Positions 56,871 to 64,000 of a stretch of DNA of 64,000 bases are shown here, piece by piece. This DNA is from Sphingomonas arenae (GTDB lineage Bacteria > Pseudomonadota > Alphaproteobacteria > Sphingomonadales > Sphingomonadaceae): contig NZ_JAFFJU010000001.1 of assembly GCF_016924655.1 (NCBI RefSeq), positions 1,054,001 to 1,118,000 on the forward strand, written 5' to 3'. The notes beneath the pieces are model-generated. The model did no database searches and was not told the origin of the DNA. It saw only the letters and a list, made by a program, of their open reading frames with translations. The position numbers and the translations under genes were made by a program. Position 1 is the stretch's first letter. Each line of letters opens with the position of its first letter.

Positions 56871-57890
56871 ATGTCGGATGCGATACTGGTGACCGGTGCT
56901 GCCGGCTTTGTCGGGCATGCGGTTGCCGCGCGTCTCCTGAGCCGTGGTGAGCATGTCATCGGCATCGACAATCTCAACAACTTCTATGATCCGCAGCTCA
57001 AGCTGAGCCGGCTCGAGAACCTGCGCTCCGATCCACGTTTCTCGTTCGAGCAGATGGACATCGCCGACGCCGATGGCCTGAAGGCGCTGGTGCTGTCGTG
57101 CGGTATCCGGCGGGTGGTCCACCTCGCCGCGCAAGCCGGGGTCCGGTACAGCCTGGAGCAGCCGTTCGCCTACGAGCGGTCCAACCTTGCCGGGCACCTG
57201 TCCGTGCTGGAGGCCTGCAGGAGCGCTCCGGAGTTCGACCATCTGGTCTATGCCTCCTCTAGTTCCGTCTACGGCAACCGGCCGGTGAGCGGCGACGGCT
57301 TCCGCGAAACCGAGCCCTGTACGGGCGTCGTATCGCTTTACGCCGCGACCAAGCTCGCCTGTGAGACGATGAGCGAGGCTTACCGCGCGCTGTTCGGCTT
57401 TCCCCTCACGGGCTTGCGTTTCTTCACCGTCTACGGACCGTGGGGCCGGCCCGACATGGCCTATTTCCAGTTCACCCGGCAGATCATGACCGGTGAGCCG
57501 ATCAAGGTGTTCAACGGGGGCAGGATGGCGCGCGACTTCACCTACATCGACGATATCGTCGATGGCGTCGTCGGTGCGCTCGACTCCCCGCCCGCGCGGG
57601 GACAGCACCGGCTGCTCAACATCGGGGACAATCATCCGGTCGATCTCATGACCATGATCACCACGCTGGAAGAGCTGCTGGGCCGGAGCGCCCAGAAGAT
57701 CATGCTGCCGATGCAGCCCGGCGATGTCGTGTCGACCTGCGCCAACATCGACCAAATCCATGCACTGACCGGCTACCGGCCGCGCGTGGCGCTGCCGGAG
57801 GGACTGCGGCGGTTCACGGACTGGTATCTCGGCTACTATGGCGCGGACATGGACGGCGTCCTCCCGGCGGACGAATTCATCGCTGCCTGA
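56871..57890 (+). CDS. NAD-dependent sugar epimerase, UDP-glucuronate 4-epimerase type
   Basis: A 339-residue extended SDR. VTGAAGFVGHAVAARLL at the front, LAAQAGVRYSLEQP and YASSSSVYGNR, then LYAATKLACE (YxxxK) are the pattern of GalE/Cap1J-like epimerases; GLRFFTVYGPWGRPDMA is especially typical of UDP-glucuronate epimerases. It would make UDP-galacturonate from the UDP-glucuronate supplied by the UDP-glucose dehydrogenase encoded at 60.3 kb. GGGAGG lies 9 bases upstream of the ATG. Confidence 0.88.
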   Translation: MSDAILVTGAAGFVGHAVAARLLSRGEHVIGIDNLNNFYDPQLKLSRLENLRSDPRFSFEQMDIADADGLKALVLSCGIRRVVHLAAQAGVRYSLEQPFAYERSNLAGHLSVLEACRSAPEFDHLVYASSSSVYGNRPVSGDGFRETEPCTGVVSLYAATKLACETMSEAYRALFGFPLTGLRFFTVYGPWGRPDMAYFQFTRQIMTGEPIKVFNGGRMARDFTYIDDIVDGVVGALDSPPARGQHRLLNIGDNHPVDLMTMITTLEELLGRSAQKIMLPMQPGDVVSTCANIDQIHALTGYRPRVALPEGLRRFTDWYLGYYGADMDGVLPADEFIAA

Positions 57891-57940
57891 ACAGTCGGCG
57901 GACGTTGACGTGAATACGCCCATAAAGAAATCGTTCAACG

Positions 57941-57981
57941 ATTGGCAGTAATCATGCTTGAATACATTCGTCGCTGCCAAT
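57941..57981. promoter_or_regulatory. Spaced inverted repeat in the promoter region of the RTX gene
   Basis: ATTGGCAG (57941-57948) and CTGCCAAT (57974-57981) are a perfect 8-base inverted pair, 25 bases apart, in an AT-richer 210-base gap. A regulator binding site or an RNA hairpin in the leader; inferred. Confidence 0.4.
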
Positions 57982-58100
57982 GCTCGGTCAGACGAGCCAT
58001 GGCAAAACTTGGCTGGTAATTGTTCGGTAAGGACGATTGAGCATCCTCAGGCGGCGGGAGTCTTCACGACGAACGACCCGAGGCCGCGGGGAGGTGGAAG

Positions 58101-59294
58101 ATGATCTTCAAGGGCACCGTATTGGCGGATCTGCTGCGAGGGAGCAGCGAGGCCGACTTCATCTACGGCTATGCGGGCGACGACACGATCTACGGCGGGG
58201 CTGGCGACGACCAGGTCGAAGCGGGCGACGGCAATGATCGCGTTGATGGCGAGCTCGGCAACGACCTGCTGCGCGGCGGAATCGGCGACGACTGGCTCGA
58301 CGGTGGCGACGGCAACGACCGGCTGGCGGGGGGTGGCGGACATGACCGGCTCATCGGGGGGCTGGGCAACGACATCTTCGACGGGGAAGATGGCAACGAC
58401 GTGCTGGAGGGGGGCGCGGGGTTTGACACGCTGATCGGGGGGAGCGGGAACGACACGCTCTACGGCGGCGCGGACAAGGACTATCTCGACGCGGGCTATG
58501 GCGACGACATCATCTACGCCGGTGACGGGGACGACGGCTATTACAACCAGCTCAACCCGGGCACCGGCACGATCACCACGGAAGCGGTGTCCGGCGGGCC
58601 CGGCAACGACATCATCTACGGCGAGGCGGGCAACGACCGGCTGAAGGGCGAGGCAGGCAACGACCGCGTCTACGGCGGGATCGGCAATGACTTCGTGGAC
58701 GGCGGAGACGGAAACAACCTGCTGGACGGCGGCGACGGGGCCGATGTTCTCAGCAGCACGAGCGGCATCGACAAGCTGTACGGTGGCGGGGGGTCGGACC
58801 GGATGGAGTCCGGCGCGGGTGACGACTACCTCGACGGCGAGAGCGGCAACGACTTCGTGAACGGCGAAGCGGGCAACGACCAGGTCCGGGGCGGCCTCGG
58901 CAATGACACGGTCTACGGGGGTGACGGCGCCGACCGGCTGTACGGAGATGACGGAGCCGACAAGTTGCTCGGGGAGACGGGCGCGGACATGCTTTGGGGT
59001 GGGGCCGGCGCGGACTGGTTCATCCTCAAGGGTGCGACCGCGGCCGCCAGCGGCACGGACACGATCATGGACTATGAGGACGGGATCGACCGGATCGTGC
59101 TCGAGAAGCTTGGCGTGACGAGCTATTCCGCGGGCGGCGGCGCGGGAACGGTGTTCGCCACCGACGCCGCCGACGGCAGCGTGATCATCGCGGGGGTGAC
59201 TTCGGGCGGCGTGCACTTCAGCCTGGTCGTCGCCGATCCCAACGATCAGCTGACCGCGGCCAACTTCTCGGCGGCCGACTTCCTGTTTGTTTGA
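58101..59294 (+). CDS. RTX (hemolysin-type calcium-binding) repeat protein without catalytic domain
   Basis: A 397-residue protein. About thirty glycine/aspartate nonapeptide units (GGxGxDxLx type) run from about residue 18 to 305, interrupted once near 148-167 (YNQLNPGTG region). They form a calcium-bound parallel beta-roll. No signal peptide and no enzyme domain are seen. The last 90 residues are a folded tail ending [10 protein letters not shown], a typical uncleaved C-terminal signal of type I secretion. No type I exporter is in the window. Good ribosome-binding site GGGGAGG. It may bind calcium and polysaccharide outside the cell. Confidence 0.9.
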   Translation: MIFKGTVLADLLRGSSEADFIYGYAGDDTIYGGAGDDQVEAGDGNDRVDGELGNDLLRGGIGDDWLDGGDGNDRLAGGGGHDRLIGGLGNDIFDGEDGNDVLEGGAGFDTLIGGSGNDTLYGGADKDYLDAGYGDDIIYAGDGDDGYYNQLNPGTGTITTEAVSGGPGNDIIYGEAGNDRLKGEAGNDRVYGGIGNDFVDGGDGNNLLDGGDGADVLSSTSGIDKLYGGGGSDRMESGAGDDYLDGESGNDFVNGEAGNDQVRGGLGNDTVYGGDGADRLYGDDGADKLLGETGADMLWGGAGADWFILKGATAAASGTDTIMDYEDGIDRIVLEKLGVTSYSAGGGAGTVFATDAADGSVIIAGVTSGGVHFSLVVADPNDQLTAANFSAADFLFV

Positions 59295-59382
59295 CGCCTT
59301 TCGGGCTACTCCTTCACCGCCAGGATCGGCGCCATCAGACCAGCTTCCCTGCTCGCCTTCACAGGCTAGCGTGGAGCTGGTC

Positions 59383-60216
59383 ATGATCATCACCGCAGCC
59401 GACTTCTTCTCGCGGGCACCTGCCGAGCTGCCGCCCGATGCCGAGGATGCGTTCTTCAGCGCCATCCGCAACCGCAACAGCACGTTCAAGCGCACCTACC
59501 GGGCGCGTTTCCAGTCCCTCGACGAGGCCGTTGTCCGGGCATTCGCCAGCCGGTCCATGCGTCCAGAGCAGATCCTCGACGTCGGAGTTTCGTCCGGCGC
59601 GACGACGCTGGACCTGCGCGCCGCGCTGCTGGCCGCGGGGTACGATCCACGGATCACGGCCACTGACCTCTCCCTCCACGCGGAGTTGGTCTCGCTAGGC
59701 AAGGGCGTCACGGCCCTGGTCAGCCCGGACGGGCATGTCCTCCAGATCGCGCTCGCCGGCTGGTCGGTGCGGCCGTGGCGGCGCCGGCTCGACTGGATCA
59801 CCGGCATGTGGGCAATCCGTCCGCTGCTGCTCTCATGGGCGCAGCGGCAAGTAGAAAATTCCAACAGCCGGCGTCCGGTGCTGCTGGTCAGCCCCCGCCT
59901 GCGGGATCATCCGTCGATTCGCGTGGTCGAGGATGACGTGCTGAAACGCCGGCCGGAGTTCGAGGCGAAGTTTCAGTTCGTCCGTGCGGCGAATATCCTC
60001 AACCACGACTATTTCAATGAGGACCAGCTGCGCGCTGCAGTGCGGAACCTGCGCGCCTACCTTGCCGGACCCGGATCGCTCCTGCTGATCGTTCGCTCCC
60101 TGCACAATGGGGAACAGCACGGATCGCTGTTCGAGCTCGGAGATGACGGCCAGCTGTCGGTTTGCCAGCGCTTCGGGGACGGGTCGGAGATCGAGCAACT
60201 CGCGCTCGCCAGCTAA
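59383..60216 (+). CDS. Class I SAM-dependent methyltransferase-like protein
   Basis: A 277-residue protein. Motif I appears as QILDVGVSSGATTLDLRAAL (about 64-83) and the post-motif acidic position is ITATDLSLHAE. A later strand, FQFVRAANILNHDYFN, followed by RAYLAGPGSLLLIVRS resembles the end of methyltransferase domains. The ATG at 59383 has GGAG 6 bases upstream; the frame open upstream covers the end of the RTX gene. The long insert with Arg/Trp-rich WRRRLDWITG could bind membrane or a lipid substrate. Target unknown. Confidence 0.7.
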   Translation: MIITAADFFSRAPAELPPDAEDAFFSAIRNRNSTFKRTYRARFQSLDEAVVRAFASRSMRPEQILDVGVSSGATTLDLRAALLAAGYDPRITATDLSLHAELVSLGKGVTALVSPDGHVLQIALAGWSVRPWRRRLDWITGMWAIRPLLLSWAQRQVENSNSRRPVLLVSPRLRDHPSIRVVEDDVLKRRPEFEAKFQFVRAANILNHDYFNEDQLRAAVRNLRAYLAGPGSLLLIVRSLHNGEQHGSLFELGDDGQLSVCQRFGDGSEIEQLALAS

Positions 60217-60316
60217 ACGGTCGCAGCTTCACCCTTTTTCGCCTGCGCATACCCATGTGCGACATTGCCGCATCCAGCACCCTCGCGGACAACCTAGGGC
60301 TTTGGTGGAGATCGCC

Positions 60317-61675
60317 ATGCGCGTTGCGATGATCGGCTCGGGCTATGTCGGCCTGGTTTCGGGAACCTGTTTTGCCGAGTTCGGCCATCAGGTGGTCTGC
60401 ATCGATACCGATGCCGCCAAGATCGCACGGCTGAGCGCCGGCATGATCCCGATCTACGAACCCGGATTGGAGCCGCTGATCGAGCGCAACGTCCGTGCAG
60501 GACGGCTGTCGTTCACCACCTCCGTGGCGGAGGCGGTGCCATCCGCCGACGTGGTGTTCATCGCTGTCGGCACGCCCGCGCGCAGGGGCGATGGCCATGC
60601 CGATCTTTCCTACGTCCACGCCGCCGCCCGCGACATCGCAAGTGCGCTTGCCGGGTTCACCGTGGTCGTGACCAAATCCACGGTTCCGGTGGGAACCGGG
60701 GACGAGGTCGAGCGCATCCTTCGAGAGTGCCGGCCGGATGCGGATGTCGCCGTGGTCTCCAACCCCGAGTTCCTGCGCGAGGGCTCGGCAATCGAAGACT
60801 TCAAGCGCCCGGACCGGATCGTTGTCGGGTCATCCGACCCGCGCGCTACTTCGGTGATGCAGGAGCTGTACCGTCCGCTGCGCTTGAACCAGGCTCCGAT
60901 CTTGGTCACGTCCCGACGCAGCGCGGAGCTCGCCAAATATGCGGCCAACGCTTTCCTCGCGACCAAGATCACCTTCATCAACGAAGTGGCGGACCTGTGC
61001 GAGCACGTCGGCGCGGAGGTGCAGGAGGTCGCTCGCGCGATCGGGCTCGACAACCGGATCGGGTCGAAGTTCCTCAACGCGGGTCCAGGCTATGGCGGCT
61101 CCTGCTTCCCGAAGGACACGCTGGCGCTGATCAAGACGGCCCAGGATCATGACTCCCCGGTGCGGATCGTCGAAACGGTGGCCGCAGTGAACGAGACCCG
61201 CAAGCGGGCCATGGCGCGCCGCATCATCGCGGCCTGCGGAGGGTCCGTGCGGGGCAAGACCATCGCGCTGCTGGGACTCGCCTTCAAGCCCAATACCGAC
61301 GACATGCGGGCCTCACCCGCCATCGATATCGTCACCGCCCTGCAGGACGCGGGTGCGTCGATCCGGGCCTATGATCCGGAAGCCATGGAGCAGGCCCGCT
61401 TGTGCTTGCAGGGGGTCACCTATGCTGACGACCCCTACGCCTGCACCCGCGGTGCGGATGCGCTGGCGATCCTGACTCCCTGGGATCAGTTCCGCGCCCT
61501 CGACCTGTCCGTCATCGGCGACCAGCTGCGCGCACGAGTGCTCGTCGACTTCCACAACATCTACCGGCCGGATGAACTGCGCCGCCTGAACTTCCAGCAT
61601 GTGGGCGTTGGACGGCAGCCAGACACCACCGTGCAACGGGAGACCGTCGAGCCGGTCCTCGAGCCCGCGGAGTAG
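60317..61675 (+). CDS. ugd: UDP-glucose 6-dehydrogenase
   Basis: A 452-residue enzyme oxidising UDP-glucose to UDP-glucuronate. NAD site IGSGYVGLVSGTCFAEFGH; KSTVPVGTGDEVE; FLREGSAIEDFKRPDRIVVG; the catalytic Cys in GPGYGGSCFPKD; and LGLAFKPNTDDMRASPA are all canonical. The start ATG 60317 has GGTGGAG upstream. It supplies uronic acid for acidic glycans, and feeds the epimerase at 56.9 kb. Confidence 0.96.
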   Translation: MRVAMIGSGYVGLVSGTCFAEFGHQVVCIDTDAAKIARLSAGMIPIYEPGLEPLIERNVRAGRLSFTTSVAEAVPSADVVFIAVGTPARRGDGHADLSYVHAAARDIASALAGFTVVVTKSTVPVGTGDEVERILRECRPDADVAVVSNPEFLREGSAIEDFKRPDRIVVGSSDPRATSVMQELYRPLRLNQAPILVTSRRSAELAKYAANAFLATKITFINEVADLCEHVGAEVQEVARAIGLDNRIGSKFLNAGPGYGGSCFPKDTLALIKTAQDHDSPVRIVETVAAVNETRKRAMARRIIAACGGSVRGKTIALLGLAFKPNTDDMRASPAIDIVTALQDAGASIRAYDPEAMEQARLCLQGVTYADDPYACTRGADALAILTPWDQFRALDLSVIGDQLRARVLVDFHNIYRPDELRRLNFQHVGVGRQPDTTVQRETVEPVLEPAE

Positions 61676-61698
61676 GAGGCCGCGACCGCGGCAAGCCC

Positions 61699-62889
61699 AT
61701 GAAGATCCTCCATCTCATCACGGCCCTGAATGTCGGGGGTGCCGAGACCATGCTGGCCAAGCTGCTGGAGGAGGAGCGGCGGCAGCGACCGGGGCTGGAC
61801 AGCCAGGTCCTGTCGCTGACTCCACCTGGCCCGGCGGGGCAGCGAATCCAGGCGGCAGGAATTGGCGTCTCGCACTGCGGGTTGGTGGGCTGGTCCACCG
61901 CCCTCGGCGGCATGAGCCGCCTGGTGGCGGAGATCCGCCGGGCATCGCCGGACGTGGTGGTCGCATGGATGTACCACGCTCACCTGTCTGCGGCGGCAGC
62001 AAAGGTGATCGGCCGGTGCCGCGCCCCGGTGGTATGGAATGTCCGGCACAGCCTGCATGACCTGAAGCGCGAGCGGCCGGTCACCCGCGGCCTGCTGCGA
62101 ATGGGAGCCTGGCTGTCCGGGGCGCCCGACGCCATTCTCTACAACTCCGCTGTCGCGGCGCGGCAATATGAAGGTCTCGGCCACAGGCCGGACCGCACGG
62201 TCGTCATTCCGAACGGGTTCGACTGTGCCCGCTTCCGGCCGCAACCGGAACTCCGGAGCACGGTCGGCGCAGCGATCGGCGCGCGCCCGACTTCGCTGCT
62301 GGTCGGCATGGTGGCTCGGCAGCACCCGATGAAGGATCATGGGGCCCTGGTCCGCGCCTGTGCCGAGGCGATCGCTCGCGGGGCAGACCTCCATCTGCTG
62401 CTGGTTGGGCAGGGGCTCACTTCCCCATCGGACAGCTTGATGAGCGCGCTTCGGACCCTTGCGCCCGATCGGGTCAGCCTGAAGGACCATGAGCCGGATA
62501 TCGCCGGACTGCTGCCTGGGCTGGACGTGCTCGCCCTGTCGTCCGCATGGGGTGAGGGTTTCCCCAACATCCTGGGCGAAGCCATGGCCTGCGGGCTGCC
62601 CTGCATCGCCACCGACGTGGGGGACAGTCGGCAGGTGCTCGGGGAAGCGGGGATCATCGTTCCGCCGGAAAACCTGCCCGCGCTGACCGAGGCGTTGATC
62701 CGGATGGAACGGCTCTCCGCCGCCGGGCGGCACGCGATCGGGCGGAAGGCGCGCGACCGCGTCCAAGCCTTGTTCTCGATCGAGGAAGTGACGCGCCGCT
62801 ACCACTGCCTGCTCGAGGAAGTCGCAAGCGGCCGCTTCTCGCCGGCCACGACCCTGGCCGCCTCGAGCCATCCGGCGCTCGCCGGCTAG
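61699..62889 (+). CDS. GT4-family glycosyltransferase
   Basis: A 396-residue GT-B glycosyltransferase. The opening MKILHLITALNVGGAETMLAKLLEE is the classic GT4 start; donor-domain blocks are VVIPNGFDCARFRP, LVGMVARQHPMKDH and EGFPNILGEAMACGLPCIATDVGD with the E-x7-E pair. It follows ugd by 23 bases on the same strand. Probably adds a sugar to the locus glycan. Confidence 0.92.
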   Translation: MKILHLITALNVGGAETMLAKLLEEERRQRPGLDSQVLSLTPPGPAGQRIQAAGIGVSHCGLVGWSTALGGMSRLVAEIRRASPDVVVAWMYHAHLSAAAAKVIGRCRAPVVWNVRHSLHDLKRERPVTRGLLRMGAWLSGAPDAILYNSAVAARQYEGLGHRPDRTVVIPNGFDCARFRPQPELRSTVGAAIGARPTSLLVGMVARQHPMKDHGALVRACAEAIARGADLHLLLVGQGLTSPSDSLMSALRTLAPDRVSLKDHEPDIAGLLPGLDVLALSSAWGEGFPNILGEAMACGLPCIATDVGDSRQVLGEAGIIVPPENLPALTEALIRMERLSAAGRHAIGRKARDRVQALFSIEEVTRRYHCLLEEVASGRFSPATTLAASSHPALAG

Positions 62890-62899
62890 AGGCGCTGTC

Positions 62900-64000
62900 A
62901 TGGCCCACTCCAGCCTTCTGCTGTCACTGGGGCTCGCGACCGCCACGATGCTGGCCGCCCCCTATGTCCTGACGAGCCCCAAGCTGCCCCACGTCGCTGC
63001 CGGGGAGAGCGAGCCGGCTGAACTCTCGGCCGAGGTCAAGGAGGCGCCCGGACGGCAGGCCTTTCCAGGTGCGGAGGGCTTTGGCCGTTTTGCCCGCGGC
63101 GGCAGGGGCGGAGCCATCATCCCGGTCACCACGCTTGCCGACAGTGGGCCCGGATCGCTTCGCGCGTGCATCGAAGCGAGCATGCCGCGAGTGTGCGTAT
63201 TCCGCGTCGCCGGGGTCATCCGGTTCACCACCGAGCGACCGATCATCCGCAACCCCTACCTCACCATCGCCGGGCAGACGGCGCCCGGCGGCGGCATCCT
63301 CATCACCCATGCCGGCGGCTTCGATGGACTGACCCCCGTGATCGTGAAGGGCAGCCACGACGTCATCATCCGCCATCTTCGGGTCCGCACCGACCTCAAC
63401 GGAGAACGCCGAGGAAGCAACGGTTCTTTCCTGTTCGAAGACAGCCACGACGTTATCTTCGACCATGTCAGCGGGGCCTGGGCGCTCGACCAGATCATGA
63501 GCGGAGAGGGGTTCAACAACCGGATCACCGTGTCGAATTCGATCTTCAGCCAGGGAATCCCGCGGCACGACAAATGCGTGCTGTTCGCATCCAGCCCGGA
63601 CAATCCGCAGATGATCAGCTTCCTACGCAACCTGTGCGCCCACAACGGCGACCGCAATCCCGACCTGAACCTGCCGCCCCATTCGTGCGTCGAAGTCGTC
63701 AACAACATCTTCTACAATGGGCAATCGCAGTTTGCGGAGGTGCACGAGACATCGGGCGGCACGCCGGTCAGCTTTGTCGCCAACATCTTCCGGCGTGGCC
63801 CGAACAGCCGCCGCGACATCGCCGCGATCGACCGAGTCCTAGTCGAGAGCCGCGGCGCATCGCGCATCCATGTCGAGGGAAACCGGCTCGACGGCGTGCG
63901 GACGCTGACCACCTTTCCGGTGAGCTTCGTTCGCTCGGCCCAGCCCGTGTGCCCGCTGCAGACCCGGGCAGTTCCCGCCGAGCAAGCGTACCGCGACGTC
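62900..64000 (+). CDS. Exported pectate-lyase-like right-handed beta-helix protein (3' partial)
   Basis: The frame opens at ATG 62900 and is still open at the right edge (367 codons). The N-terminus is a signal peptide (SSLLLSLGLATATMLAAPYV). The mature protein starts with AFPGAEGFGRFARGGRGG and TTLADSGPGSLRACIEA, the hallmark of pectate-lyase-like beta-helix proteins. Ladder strands such as RPIIRNPYLTIAGQTAPGGG, SHDVIIRHLRVRTD and SHDVIFDHVSGAWALDQ follow. Family members cleave acidic polysaccharides by beta-elimination. Located in a glycan-synthesis locus and next to a glycosyltransferase, it may trim or release the product. Confidence 0.88.
   Translation, partial: MAHSSLLLSLGLATATMLAAPYVLTSPKLPHVAAGESEPAELSAEVKEAPGRQAFPGAEGFGRFARGGRGGAIIPVTTLADSGPGSLRACIEASMPRVCVFRVAGVIRFTTERPIIRNPYLTIAGQTAPGGGILITHAGGFDGLTPVIVKGSHDVIIRHLRVRTDLNGERRGSNGSFLFEDSHDVIFDHVSGAWALDQIMSGEGFNNRITVSNSIFSQGIPRHDKCVLFASSPDNPQMISFLRNLCAHNGDRNPDLNLPPHSCVEVVNNIFYNGQSQFAEVHETSGGTPVSFVANIFRRGPNSRRDIAAIDRVLVESRGASRIHVEGNRLDGVRTLTTFPVSFVRSAQPVCPLQTRAVPAEQAYRDV

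Noticed and set aside
58100-59300. RTX repeats considered as a CRISPR-like or tandem DNA repeat array
   Set aside because: The periodicity is in the protein (nonapeptides), units differ at the DNA level, and there are no spacers.
58047-59495. 482-residue minus-strand frame with regular Val/Ala repeats opposite the RTX gene
   Set aside because: Its periodicity is only the complement of the RTX nonapeptide coding repeats.

Overview
The window reads as an ordinary chromosomal segment of a high-GC alphaproteobacterium, most likely in the order Sphingomonadales. The evidence is the combination of ftsE-ftsX-ydcF-plsC, an aceA-DUF4170-aceB block with an ScfR-type regulator, many TonB-linked functions, a general-stress (EcfG-type) promoter and interspersed palindromic repeats of kinds common in sphingomonads. 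Species is not determinable from the sequence alone. Coding density is very high, with many 1-4 bp start/stop overlaps and several convergent genes whose ends overlap. No stretch over 300 bases lacks a gene; the longest gaps (about 180-210 bases at 47327-47522, 53981-54161 and 57891-58100) carry at most hairpins or inverted repeats.

Layout. 1-4.0 kb: the end of a large surface/usher-like protein, then a DUF2868 membrane protein translationally coupled to a DUF3482 GTPase. 4.0-8.4 kb: tRNA-Leu(GAG), a small exported protein, a zinc-ribbon membrane protein divergent from ftsE-ftsX, a YdcF protein and plsC. 8.4-17.2 kb: pheT, pheS, then rplT and rpmI on the minus strand. A glyoxylate-shunt cassette (scfR on minus; aceA, DUF4170, aceB on plus) lies between pheS and rplT. 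17.3-22.5 kb: VOC protein, SDR, prs, nadE-gltX. 22.6-27.1 kb: tonB-like gene, small membrane protein and riboflavin genes ribD-ribE-ribB-ribH. 27.1-33.2 kb: SOUL protein, ene-reductase, EamA transporter, COQ9, feoA-feoB with a Fur-like box, and ssb. 33.3-36.9 kb: DUF177 and a cytochrome bc1 chaperone homologue, bamE, kynA-kynU. 36.9-43.8 kb: TetR regulator, TonB-dependent receptor, MFS transporter, a Tyr-rich repeat protein behind an EcfG-type promoter, a fasciclin lipoprotein and a degenerate Hpt-like protein. 43.9-51.7 kb: dnaN, two small genes, recF, a DEAD-box helicase and gyrB.

51.7-64 kb is the main accessory region and looks like a surface or exopolysaccharide locus. It holds a sulfotransferase, two GT4 glycosyltransferases, a tightly coupled phosphoesterase/ATP-grasp/epimerase trio, a UDP-glucuronate-epimerase-like enzyme, a repeat-only RTX protein, a methyltransferase, UDP-glucose dehydrogenase, and the start of an exported pectate-lyase-like beta-helix protein that runs off the right edge. 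Together these could make, decorate (uronic acid, sulfate, possibly amide or methyl) and cut an acidic glycan. The product is unknown.

The most interesting points are: a RibB protein with an N-terminal helix-turn-helix and a perfect palindrome in its own promoter; mobile palindromic repeats that have entered protein-coding sequence (the C-terminus of RibD and an in-frame insert in malate synthase); the uncharacterised coupled trio in the glycan locus; and the EcfG-type promoter in front of a protein of unknown function.
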